Source: Ruegeria sp. HKCCA6707
Lineage (GTDB): Bacteria > Pseudomonadota > Alphaproteobacteria > Rhodobacterales > Rhodobacteraceae
Assembly (NCBI RefSeq): GCF_013033515.1
Contig: NZ_WQEG01000012.1
Coordinates: forward strand, 1-64,000
Reading direction: 5' to 3'
DNA length: 64,000 nt
A program made the translations under genes and the position numbers. Within the stretch, counting starts at the first letter, position 1, and every line of letters starts with the position of its first letter. Of this stretch, positions 16,995 through 24,192 are shown one piece after another. Below the pieces are notes generated by a model. It was not told where the DNA came from and made no database searches. It saw nothing but the letters and a program-made list of their open reading frames with translations.

Positions 16995-17803
16995 TCGGAT
17001 TTGTCGCCCGCGTGTTTCGCCCAAAGGTCGGGACGGCGCGCGCGCGTGATCTCTTCTGACATTTTCTGACGCCATTCGGCGATGCGCCCGTGGTGGCCTG
17101 ACATCAGAACCTCGGGGATGTCGCGCCCGTTCCATTGGGCCGGGCGGGTATATTGCGGATGTTCCAGCAGGCCCGAGGAAAAGCTCTCCTCCTCGGCGGA
17201 GGCCTGATTGCCCAAGACGCCGGGGATCAGTCGCACGGTGGCGTCGATCAGCGCTTGCGCGGCAATCTCACCACCCGTCATGACGAAATCGCCCAACGAG
17301 ACTTCCTGGATGCCATAGTGCTCCAATACACGCTCATCCACACCTTCGAAACGTCCGCAGAGCAGGGTCATGCCATCGCAGCGCGCGAGGTTCTGCATCA
17401 TTTGCTGATCCATTCTTCGGCCGCGCGGGCTGAGATAGATCAGGGGCCAGTTGCCGCGGATACCCGACATCGTGTGCTCAATCGCGGCGCCCAGAACATC
17501 CGCGCGCAGCACCATGCCCGCACCGCCGCCCGCAGGGGTATCATCGACATTGCGGTGCTTGCCGATGCCGAACTGGCGCAAGTCAACGGTTTCCAGTTGC
17601 CACAGGCCTTCCTGCAAGGCTTTGCCGGTCAGGCTTTCACCCAGAACGCCGGGGAAGGCGGTGGGAAACAGGGTGATGACCTTGGCCTTCCAAACCCCGT
17701 GCAGATCAGGCGTCGGGGTCATCAACTCGCGCGGCTTCAGCGTTGGCCGGATCGCCTTGCGGCCATGAGACTTGCCAAGAGGTTTGTCGGATGTTTCGGT
17801 CAT
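16991..17803 (-). CDS. tRNA (guanine37-N1)-methyltransferase TrmD
   Basis: Transfers a methyl group from SAM to G37 of tRNAs reading CNN codons, which prevents +1 frameshifting. The 270 residues include an N-terminal extension of about 35 residues before the core starting KVITLFPTAFPG. The trefoil-knot SAM site is seen in YLSPRGRRMDQ, GRFEGVDERV and SLGDFVMTGGEIAAQALIDA. The ATG overlaps the stop of the sulfotransferase-like gene by 4 bp, so it is translationally coupled to it. It closes the leftward rpsP-bluB-rimM operon. Confidence 0.97.
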   Translation of the reverse strand: MTETSDKPLGKSHGRKAIRPTLKPRELMTPTPDLHGVWKAKVITLFPTAFPGVLGESLTGKALQEGLWQLETVDLRQFGIGKHRNVDDTPAGGGAGMVLRADVLGAAIEHTMSGIRGNWPLIYLSPRGRRMDQQMMQNLARCDGMTLLCGRFEGVDERVLEHYGIQEVSLGDFVMTGGEIAAQALIDATVRLIPGVLGNQASAEEESFSSGLLEHPQYTRPAQWNGRDIPEVLMSGHHGRIAEWRQKMSEEITRARRPDLWAKHAGDKSD

Positions 17804-18612
17804 CGGGTACGAGCCAGATCCTTTTGCGCGTTTTCAACCAAAGCCGTCTTTTGCAACTCCAGCGCCGCATCGTCCAGCCCCGAGCGGTTCAACTGCAACA
17901 ATTCTTCCAGAAGATCTTCGGGCAGGCGCGGGTTCACGCGTGTTGGCGCAAGCAGTTTCGACTTAAGCTCTGGGGGCAGATCCAGAAACGCGGCAAACGG
18001 GTCGCCAGCGCCGAAGGCGCGATATTGCAGATCTTCCAGCCATTCTGTTTTGACCCGAGCGTTCTCTATGTGGTCGCGGATCTGCATCGCAGCCGTCTGC
18101 GGTGACGGAACCTCGGCCATCCGGTCACGATAGGTTTCGAAATCCTGCACCAGACGGGTGCGCAACAGGTCGTGCGACCACAGGCTGCGCAACCATCCGC
18201 CGCGCTGGCGCAGCGACAGGTAGAGGGTGATGTCGACCTCATCGCCTAGTCGCTGCTGGATCAGTTCGACCAGACAGGTGGCCAACTCGGGTGCAGCTTC
18301 ATATCCCACCGCTACATTACGGCTGGGGCGCAGGCCCGAGAAATTCTCTTCACTCAGGATCAGACCGCGTTTCTCGCCGAAATCCAAACTGGCCAGAAAA
18401 TCACGCATCTTTTCGCGAAATTCGGATAGGGTGCTTGGCAGGCCATAAACCGAGTGTCGTGTCGCCGCTTCGGACAGGCCGGTTTTGCGGGTCCGATAAG
18501 GCAAGACCAGCGCATGGCGGGGCCAGATCAGCTCGCGGTTTTCAAACAGAAAAGACTGTGCTGCAGTTGTGCCCGTCTTGTGCAGACCCAGATGCAGCAG
18601 CACGCGGCGCAT
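17800..18612 (-). CDS. sulfotransferase-like P-loop protein
   Basis: 270 residues. The N-terminus HLGLHKTGTTAAQSFL is a phosphosulfate-binding loop of the kind seen in sulfotransferases, and RQRGGWLRSLW later in the chain resembles the 3'-phosphate-binding region (arginine, then a helix). A donor such as PAPS is known for the family; the acceptor here is unknown. The gene lies between rimM and trmD, overlapping trmD by 4 bp and touching rimM, so it is expressed with translation genes. Whether it modifies a tRNA or ribosome component or is just a passenger cannot be told. Confidence 0.75.
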   Translation of the reverse strand: MRRVLLHLGLHKTGTTAAQSFLFENRELIWPRHALVLPYRTRKTGLSEAATRHSVYGLPSTLSEFREKMRDFLASLDFGEKRGLILSEENFSGLRPSRNVAVGYEAAPELATCLVELIQQRLGDEVDITLYLSLRQRGGWLRSLWSHDLLRTRLVQDFETYRDRMAEVPSPQTAAMQIRDHIENARVKTEWLEDLQYRAFGAGDPFAAFLDLPPELKSKLLAPTRVNPRLPEDLLEELLQLNRSGLDDAALELQKTALVENAQKDLARTR

Positions 18613-19115
18613 TACAGCAGACCTTCGGGTGGGTCGGCGATGATACGGCCTTGGTCCAGATCGACAGTGGGTACAGCCTCGAGCGTGAAGGGCAGCAAGA
18701 CGGTTGACTTCAACCCTGCGCCCTCAAGCTCCAGTAGATCCGCCGCGCCGTGGTTTTGAACTGCCTTGACCCGCCCCAGCAACGTACCGCCGGTGTCATA
18801 GACCGAAAGGCCGATCAGGTCTGTGTGATAGAACTCATCATCCGGCAGCGAGGGCAGTTGATCGCGGCGGGCATAGAGACGCAGGCCATTGATCGCGTCC
18901 GCCTGTTCCTTGGTTTCAATGCCACCCAGTCGGGCCGCAAACCCGTTTTTGATCGGGCGGGTTAGGACCAGCGGAAAGCGTTCGCTGCCGTCTTCGTTGC
19001 TCAAAGGCGAGTAGGTTTCGATATCCTCAGGCACAGCGCAAAAGCTTTTCACCCGCACCTCGCCGCGTACCCCGTAAGAACCGGCAATGCTGCCCACACA
19101 GATCAGATCACTCAT
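18612..19115 (-). CDS. 16S rRNA processing protein RimM
   Basis: 167 residues with the two expected domains: an N-terminal RimM barrel ([19 protein letters not shown]) and a C-terminal PRC-barrel ([21 protein letters not shown] ... [14 protein letters not shown]). It helps mature the 30S head and binds S19. The gene sits between the 49-codon gene, with an 8-bp overlap, and the sulfotransferase-like gene. Confidence 0.97.
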   Translation of the reverse strand: MSDLICVGSIAGSYGVRGEVRVKSFCAVPEDIETYSPLSNEDGSERFPLVLTRPIKNGFAARLGGIETKEQADAINGLRLYARRDQLPSLPDDEFYHTDLIGLSVYDTGGTLLGRVKAVQNHGAADLLELEGAGLKSTVLLPFTLEAVPTVDLDQGRIIADPPEGLL

Positions 19116-19257
19116 TTGGCGCGCCCGTCGTCAAACATATTCCGTTTCGCCATTGCCCAAGCCCCTCGCAGGCTTCACGCTGATTGCTGCGTTCAAAGAA
19201 CACGCCCACAATAAATGCGATCAGCAGCAGGATGGGAAGTCGTATCAATCCGAACAT
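19108..19257 (-). CDS. 49-residue single-helix membrane peptide
   Basis: An ATG at 19257 opens a 49-residue frame: [20 protein letters not shown] is a membrane helix, then [22 protein letters not shown] and a short tail. Two cysteines lie on the polar side. The stop (19108-19110) falls inside the start of rimM, an 8-bp overlap typical of real operon genes. I recall similar small proteins with a helix followed by FERS/RxAC in other Rhodobacteraceae. The function is unknown. It is too short for most gene finders. Confidence 0.65.
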   Translation of the reverse strand: MFGLIRLPILLLIAFIVGVFFERSNQREACEGLGQWRNGICLTTGAPNE

Positions 19258-19263
19258 AGGATG

Positions 19264-19899
19264 TTATCGTTTCTCAATCGTTAGAGTGTTGGCGCGGTTT
19301 TCCCAGCCTGCGCGTTCAAGTTCGGGCGTGTCCGAGCTGCGTTCTGGCCAGCCGATGCAGAAATAGCCGATCAGGCTCCAGTCTTCTTCGACCTTCAGGT
19401 CGTGGCGCAGACGCTCTGGGTCGAGGATCGAAACCCAGCCCATGCCCAGCCCTTCGGACCGAAGGGTCAGCCAGAATAGCGTAATGGCGGAAACAACCGA
19501 ATAACGTCGCATCTCGGGCATGGTGCTGGCACCCAGCCCGTGTCCCTTTGGCGTTGCCTCGTCACAGAAAACGGCCAGATGAACCGGTGCCTGTTTCATG
19601 CCCGAAAGCTTGAGGCTGCTGTATAGCTGCGCGCGTTCGCCGGTGTATCCGGTCAGGGCCTGTGCATTGGCGGCCTCAAAATTTTCAAGTGCCAGCGCCT
19701 TTGCGTGCACGGAGTCGACGCGAAGCAGCCGCCAGGGTTCACTAAGCCCCACAGAGGGCGCCAGTTGAAACGCGTCGAGGCAGCGCGTCAGCACTGCCTC
19801 GTCTATCGGGTCGGTGCGGAACCGGCGTACATCGCGCCGGAGCCGCATCAACAGATCGAACTGCGTGCGAAAATCGTCGGTGAAATCCTGATCTCGCAC
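19264..19899 (-). CDS. 5,6-dimethylbenzimidazole synthase BluB
   Basis: 211 residues of the nitroreductase fold. The specific BluB marks are clear: RRDVRRFRTDPID, APSVGLSEPWRLLRVDS, GLGASTMPEMRRYSV, GWVSILDPERL and CIGWPERSSDTPELERAGW. The enzyme breaks down reduced FMN with oxygen to make the lower ligand of cobalamin. Here it stands between rpsP and rimM rather than with other cob genes; cbiB and cobC occur at 39.6-41.5 kb. Its 3' end is 6 bp from the start of the small membrane peptide. Confidence 0.93.
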   Translation of the reverse strand: MRDQDFTDDFRTQFDLLMRLRRDVRRFRTDPIDEAVLTRCLDAFQLAPSVGLSEPWRLLRVDSVHAKALALENFEAANAQALTGYTGERAQLYSSLKLSGMKQAPVHLAVFCDEATPKGHGLGASTMPEMRRYSVVSAITLFWLTLRSEGLGMGWVSILDPERLRHDLKVEEDWSLIGYFCIGWPERSSDTPELERAGWENRANTLTIEKR

Positions 19900-19911
19900 G
19901 CGCCCGCCTGC

Positions 19912-20307
19912 TTATTCTTCTGCTGCGACAGCTTCTTCTTCAGCCGGTGCAGCAGCGGCTTCAGCCGCCTCAGCAGCTTTGGCCGCTTTTTCTTCGGCGC
20001 GTTCCTGAGCTTTCTTGCCCGGGGTACCCTTGTTGGGGTTGTTACGCTCAGCCTTGTCACGGGCACCGGCAGCTTCCAGCATGCGGGCGATCCGGTCGGT
20101 GGGCTGAGCACCCTGATCCAGCCAGTACTGGATGCGCTCCATGTTCATTTTCACGCGCTCTTCGCTGTCTTTCGGCAGCAGCGGGTTGTAGGTGCCCAGC
20201 TTCTCGATGAAACGACCATCGCGGGGCATACGGCTGTCAGCCGCAACAATGCGATAGAAGGGACGTTTTTTCGAGCCGCCGCGGGCGAGACGAATTTTCA
20301 TTGCCAT
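19912..20307 (-). CDS. 30S ribosomal protein S16
   Basis: 131 residues, of which the first ~85 are the S16 domain ([44 protein letters not shown]). The remainder is a low-complexity Ala/Glu/Lys tail seen in several alphaproteobacterial S16 proteins. GGAGAT lies just before the ATG. It is followed by bluB after 12 bp and preceded by chorismate mutase. Confidence 0.98.
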   Translation of the reverse strand: MAMKIRLARGGSKKRPFYRIVAADSRMPRDGRFIEKLGTYNPLLPKDSEERVKMNMERIQYWLDQGAQPTDRIARMLEAAGARDKAERNNPNKGTPGKKAQERAEEKAAKAAEAAEAAAAPAEEEAVAAEE

Positions 20308-20349
20308 GGTGGTATCTCCTTTGAATGGCGCATCCGGGGCAAGCCCGGT

Positions 20350-20646
20350 TTAGTTCTGGTGTTTCTTATGGTGTCGGATGACTTCCTGAATGATGAATTT
20401 CAGGAAAGCCTTGGCGAAAGCGGGGTCCAGATCGGCCTCTTTCGCCAGGTCTTCAAGCCGTGCGATCTGCGCGGCTTCGCGCGTGGGATCAGACGGGGGA
20501 AGGTCATGTGTGGCCTTGAGCTTGCCAACGGCCTGGGTGTGCTTGAACCGCTCGCCCAGTGTATAGACAAGGATCGCATCCAGCCGGTCGATGCTTTCGC
20601 GATGCTCTTTCAACAGCGTGGCAGCTTGGGTCACGGGGTTGGTCAT
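20350..20646 (-). CDS. chorismate mutase (AroQ type)
   Basis: 98 residues, all helical, the size of a free-standing AroQ-class chorismate mutase. The arginine and lysine positions of the family are visible in EHRESIDRLDAILVYTLGERF and VGKLKA, and the C-terminal helix ends in IIQEVIRHHKKHQ. It converts chorismate to prephenate for Phe and Tyr synthesis. The start overlaps the upstream GNAT gene by 4 bp. A short CCGGG/CCCGG hairpin (20334-20348) separates it from rpsP. Confidence 0.93.
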   Translation of the reverse strand: MTNPVTQAATLLKEHRESIDRLDAILVYTLGERFKHTQAVGKLKATHDLPPSDPTREAAQIARLEDLAKEADLDPAFAKAFLKFIIQEVIRHHKKHQN

Positions 20647-21179
20647 TGGCCGGTCCTTTCGGTCGTCAGATCAATCTGCGGGTGACGCCAGATCTGGGCT
20701 GTTTTGCCCAGCAATGTGCCGTCGCACTCGTAGGTGGCGCCAAGACGTTCGGCCAATCCGCGCGAGCGGTCATTGGCGTGGGCGATATAGCTCATGACGC
20801 CGTTCAGACCCTGATGTCGGGCAGCATAGTCACGCGCGGCCTGCGCGGCCTCGAACCCAAAACCTTTGCCTTCGGCTTCGGCCATCAGTGCCCACCCCAA
20901 TTCAGGCTCGGCCCAGCCGGGGGCAAAGATCATTCCGGCCCAACCAACGAACTCTCCGCTCGATTTCTCGGTCAGGTGCCACATTCCGAATCCGTTCAGC
21001 GCCCAGTGTCCCAAGCGTTTGGCCAGCGACTCCCAGCAACCGATCTCATCTTTTGGACCACCCACCATATGGCTGCGTTCGGTCGCAAAGAAGGCGGTCA
21101 TTGCGGGCAGATCATCCTGATGCGGTGCGCGCAGGATCAAGCGGTTGGTCTCAATGGAAGGGATGGTGAAAGAGGTCAT
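20643..21179 (-). CDS. GNAT acetyltransferase (RimJ/RimL-like), copy 2
   Basis: 178 residues. TNRLILRAPHQDDLPAM at the start and ELGWALMAEAEGKGFGFEAAQAARDYA (motif A for acetyl-CoA, with the EGKGFG loop) mark the RimJ/RimL branch of N-acetyltransferases. NDRSRGLAERLGATYE is the usual late motif. The substrate is unknown. It overlaps the next GNAT gene by 4 bp and chorismate mutase by 4 bp. Similarity to its neighbour indicates tandem duplication. Confidence 0.92.
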   Translation of the reverse strand: MTSFTIPSIETNRLILRAPHQDDLPAMTAFFATERSHMVGGPKDEIGCWESLAKRLGHWALNGFGMWHLTEKSSGEFVGWAGMIFAPGWAEPELGWALMAEAEGKGFGFEAAQAARDYAARHQGLNGVMSYIAHANDRSRGLAERLGATYECDGTLLGKTAQIWRHPQIDLTTERTGQ

Positions 21180-21766
21180 GCGTAAGCCTCCATCCCGCCA
21201 TCACCGGGGTCGGGCAGATGACGATAGACCAATGTGACACCGTCTTGCTCAATGATCTCGCGTTCCAGCGTGGCGCCCAAACGTTCTGCAAGGCGCTGTG
21301 ACCGATCGTTGCCCTTGGCGACAAAGCTGGCCAGCGTTTCCCAATTCAATCGTTGGAACGCAAAGCGCAGCGCAGCGCTAGCAGCTTCATGGGCAAAGCC
21401 GTGGCCTTCACCTTCCTCGGTGAAGATGAAACCAAGTTCCGGTTCAGGATCTTCGGGTTCAAACCCCAGGACGACGAACCCCAGCAATGCGCCATCCGTC
21501 TTCAAAGTGACAGACCACAATCCATGACCGCGAAGGGCCCAGATAGCGATCATCTGAGTGAAATCGTACCACGCATCTTCGCGCGACATCAGGGTCAGAT
21601 AGCGTGCGCGCGGGCTGGCGACGATCCGGGCATAGGTGTCAAAATCCGACAATCGCGGTGCGCGCAGAACCAAACGCTCTGTTTCGAGTGTCGGGATAGC
21701 ACCCGCCACCCGTTCGGCCAGTTCAGCCCCCTGGGCATTTGGCGCGACTTCGAACCCAAAGGTCAT
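21176..21766 (-). CDS. GNAT acetyltransferase (RimJ/RimL-like), copy 1
   Basis: 196 residues from the ATG at 21766, chosen because CGGAGGT precedes it; the longer frame to 21796 lacks such a site. LETERLVLRAPRLSDFDTYA and ELGFIFTEEGEGHGFAHEAA carry the acetyl-CoA site, and NDRSQRLAERLGATLE closes the fold as in the neighbour. The target is unknown. It is 57 bp downstream of ffh and begins the translational chain GNAT-GNAT-chorismate mutase. Confidence 0.92.
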   Translation of the reverse strand: MTFGFEVAPNAQGAELAERVAGAIPTLETERLVLRAPRLSDFDTYARIVASPRARYLTLMSREDAWYDFTQMIAIWALRGHGLWSVTLKTDGALLGFVVLGFEPEDPEPELGFIFTEEGEGHGFAHEAASAALRFAFQRLNWETLASFVAKGNDRSQRLAERLGATLEREIIEQDGVTLVYRHLPDPGDGGMEAYA

Positions 21767-21822
21767 TGAAAGACCTCCGGGTTCACGCGTGAGCACAGCG
21801 ATATGCAGCGGTAAACAGCCAA

Positions 21823-23331
21823 TTACTTCTTCTTCCCAAAGCCGCTGAGCCCCGGTGGCAGAGCCATGCCGCCACCCAGGCCGGGCAGGCCGCCGGGCAT
21901 CTTGCCGCCCATTGCCTTGGCCGCCTGTTCCAGCGCCTTGGGGTCCATGCCTGCCGCCATTTCTTCGGGCGAGGGGCCGCCTTTGCCGAACATGCCTTTC
22001 ATGGCGTGTTTCAACATCTTGCCTTTGCCCATCTTGCCCATCTTCTTCATCATGTCCGACATCTGCCGGTGCATCTTAAGCAGCTTGTTGAGGTCGCTGA
22101 CCTCCATCCCCGAACCAGCGGCGATGCGTTTCTTGCGGCTGGCTTGCAACAGCTGCGGATTGGCGCGTTCGCGTTTGGTCATCGATTGGATCATGGCGAT
22201 CTGCTGGCGCAGGATTTTGTCGTCCAGACCGGCGGCATCCATCTGTTTGGCCATCTTGCCCATGCCGGGCATCATGCCCATCATGCCTTGCATCCCGCCC
22301 ATCTGGATCATCTGTTCGAGCTGCATTTTCAGGTCGTTCATATTGAACTGACCTTTGACCATGCGCTTCATCATGCGCTCGGTCTGTTCAAGCTCCATCG
22401 TCTCCTGGGCTTTTTCGACCAGAGCAACGATGTCGCCCATGCCCAGAATACGGCCTGCGATGCGGTCCGGCTCGAAGGTTTCGAGCGCGTCCATCTTCTC
22501 GCCCAGACCGACAAAGCGGATGGGCTTGCCGGTGACCGCGCGCATGGACAGTGCCGCACCGCCGCGTCCGTCGCCATCCATCCGGGTCAGAACAACGCCC
22601 GAGATGCCGACCTTGGCGTCGAACTCCTCGGCCACTTCAACGGCGACCTGACCGGTCAGGCCATCGACCACCAGCAGAGTCTCGCGCGGATCGACCACGT
22701 TGCGGACCTGCTCGACCTCGTCCATCAGGACTTCGTCAATGTGGAGGCGGCCGGCAGTGTCGAGCATATAGACGTCATAGCCACCCAAGGTGGCCTGCTG
22801 CTTGGCGCGTTTTGCGATATCGACCGGTTTCTGGCCTGGCACGATCGGCAGGGTATCGACGCCCACCTGTGTGCCCAGTACCGCCAGCTGATCCATCGCC
22901 GCCGGGCGATAGACATCGAGCGAGGCCATAAGGACCTTCTTGCCCTCTTTCTCTTTTAGCCGCTTGGCAAGCTTACCGGTTGTGGTGGTCTTACCAGAAC
23001 CCTGCAGACCGACCATCAGGATCGGGGCAGGCGGGTTGTCGATCTTGAGTGCACCGGGATCATCCTCGCCCCGGAGTGTATCGACCAGCGCGTCATGCAC
23101 GATCTTCACGACCTGCTGGCCGGGGGTGATCGATTTGGTGACGGCTTGCCCAGTGGCTTGTTCCTGCACCTTCTTGACGAATTCACGCGCAACCGGCAGC
23201 GAGACATCCGCCTCCAGCAGGGCAACACGCACCTCGCGCAGCGCGGTTTTGACGTCCTCTTCGGACAGGGCACCCTGTTTGGTCAGCCGGTCAAAGACGC
23301 CAGAGAGGCGTTCGGATAGATTTTCAAACAT
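21823..23331 (-). CDS. signal recognition particle GTPase Ffh
   Basis: 502 residues. The N domain is followed by the G domain with LQGSGKTTTTGKLA (G1), LDVYRPAA, LDTAGR (G3), TRMDGDGRGGAAL (G4) and the closing GLGEKMDALE. The M domain is unusually rich in methionine (MIQMGGMQGMMGMMPGMGKMAK), which lines the signal-peptide groove, and is followed by a Gly/Met-rich tail. It binds signal sequences of inner-membrane proteins together with 4.5S RNA. The 5' flank, 23400-23570, is packed with hairpins. Confidence 0.98.
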   Translation of the reverse strand: MFENLSERLSGVFDRLTKQGALSEEDVKTALREVRVALLEADVSLPVAREFVKKVQEQATGQAVTKSITPGQQVVKIVHDALVDTLRGEDDPGALKIDNPPAPILMVGLQGSGKTTTTGKLAKRLKEKEGKKVLMASLDVYRPAAMDQLAVLGTQVGVDTLPIVPGQKPVDIAKRAKQQATLGGYDVYMLDTAGRLHIDEVLMDEVEQVRNVVDPRETLLVVDGLTGQVAVEVAEEFDAKVGISGVVLTRMDGDGRGGAALSMRAVTGKPIRFVGLGEKMDALETFEPDRIAGRILGMGDIVALVEKAQETMELEQTERMMKRMVKGQFNMNDLKMQLEQMIQMGGMQGMMGMMPGMGKMAKQMDAAGLDDKILRQQIAMIQSMTKRERANPQLLQASRKKRIAAGSGMEVSDLNKLLKMHRQMSDMMKKMGKMGKGKMLKHAMKGMFGKGGPSPEEMAAGMDPKALEQAAKAMGGKMPGGLPGLGGGMALPPGLSGFGKKK

Positions 23332-23402
23332 GCCTTCGGCCTCCTATGCCGGTTATCTGGTGGCACCCCTTACGTAAGTGGCACCGGTTCAATCCACAAT
23401 TA

Positions 23403-23568
23403 CCCCCTCCCACCGAATTAGGTGCGGGGGACGTTCCAAATGGCTTGCCCCTAACCCACTGGCTTAGATGTGGAGGCAGGCCAACTGGCATTGCCCCCAC
23501 GGGCGAAACTCGCTGGTGGGGGGCGATCCCTGAACGACTCAAGGGACCGGAAGGTCAAACGCTTCCGG
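23403..23568 (-). other. block of nested and competing hairpins upstream of ffh
   Basis: Segment CCCCC-TCC-CACC (23403-23414) can pair with GGTG-C-GGGGG (23421-23430). The latter can instead pair with CCCCCAC (23494-23500), enclosing TGGCTTGCC/GGCAGGCCA (23441/23475) and CCAC/GTGG (23456/23470) as one long hairpin. CCCCCAC can itself pair with GTGGGGGG (23516-23523) around a GCGA/TCGC helix. Further helices are TCCCT/AGGGA (23527/23542) and CCGGAAG/CTTCCGG (23547/23562). On the leftward transcript these precede ffh by 70-240 bp. It may be a structured leader, a small RNA or a dispersed palindromic repeat. The SRP RNA tetraloop signature is absent. Confidence 0.5.
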
Positions 23569-23584
23569 ATGTTTGGGCAGGGCT

Positions 23585-23758
23585 TTATGCGGATTGGCTG
23601 TCTGTGTCAACCTTGCGGGCCGGAAGCCAGCTGTTGACGGCATCAACCAGCCTTTGCGCCCCGCGTCCGCTGTAATAGGTCTCGACAATGGGATGGCGAC
23701 CGGCGCTCATACCCTTGTCCAAAATCAGAACAGGCCGGTGGACCTTGGAAGAGCTGCC
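23585..23758 (-). pseudogene. in-frame continuation of the membrane protein beyond its TGA
   Basis: Directly after the TGA that ends the frame at 23759 the same frame stays open for 57 codons to a TAA at 23585. It reads like a real protein end: KVHRPVLILDKGMSAG, HPIVETYYSGRGAQ and LVDAVNSWLPA. It therefore looks like the lost C-terminal part of the upstream gene. An internal ATG at 23710 could restart translation of 41 residues. Confidence 0.55.
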
Positions 23759-24103
23759 TCAGCGTGAGGTGCGCGATGTCTCAACCTCGGCATGGGAAAG
23801 ATCCGAAAGCGCATGTTCAACTGTCTCATAGCCGAAAACGGATTGGCGGCGTATCAGGATTGTTTTGGATGGGCGGTCCATTATGACCTGAACCCGCCGG
23901 ACCATGGCACAGAAGATTATGGCCCCCATGCCGCCACCAAAGAACGCGAACAAGATGCCGAACCAGACAGGCTTGTTGCCGTCGCTGACCATAAAGATAC
24001 CCGCGCCCAGAAAGGCGAGGATAAAGCCAATAAGCATCAGGCCAATCAGCCAGGGAGTGTTGGACAGGATCAGTTGGTTTGGCGTATCGCGGAGTATCTT
24101 CAT
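23759..24103 (-). CDS. membrane protein truncated by an in-frame TGA
   Basis: 114 residues from the ATG at 24103 (longer upstream frames overlap the racemase gene and are not protein-like). Two adjacent helices (TPWLIGLMLIGFILAFLGAGIF and PVWFGILFAFFGGGMGAIIF) are followed by a cytosolic part, RRVQVIMDRPSKTILIRRQSVFGYE. The frame ends ...TSR-TGA and then continues openly for another 57 codons. A CGA-to-TGA change would explain it. A two-helix anchor with a beta-rich tail of this kind is found in hypothetical Rhodobacteraceae proteins as I remember them. Function unknown. Confidence 0.65.
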   Translation of the reverse strand: MKILRDTPNQLILSNTPWLIGLMLIGFILAFLGAGIFMVSDGNKPVWFGILFAFFGGGMGAIIFCAMVRRVQVIMDRPSKTILIRRQSVFGYETVEHALSDLSHAEVETSRTSR

Positions 24104-24192
24104 AGCAATGCGGTCAAAGAGTTGGGGGGAATAAAACCCGCCTTGCGGCGCGTGTCTCCGACGGAGGTATTTTTGAACAAAAGAAGAGAGGC

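Noticed and set aside
17135..18133. 332-codon plus-strand frame across trmD and the sulfotransferase-like gene
   Set aside because: It crosses two well-supported minus-strand genes and has no recognisable motif.
22006..22959. 317-codon His-rich frame antisense to ffh
   Set aside because: Shadow of the Met-rich M domain of Ffh; strings of His arise from reverse Met codons.
23380..23400. tRNA T-arm-like string GGTTCAATCC
   Set aside because: No acceptor, D-arm or anticodon helix can be fitted around it on either strand.
23346..23675. 109-codon plus-strand frame upstream of ffh, and a possible SRP (4.5S) RNA in the same place
   Set aside because: The frame is a by-product of GC-rich palindromes and has no ribosome site or family. 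The apical GGAA loop and GGAAGCAGCC-type signature of SRP RNA are absent on both strands.
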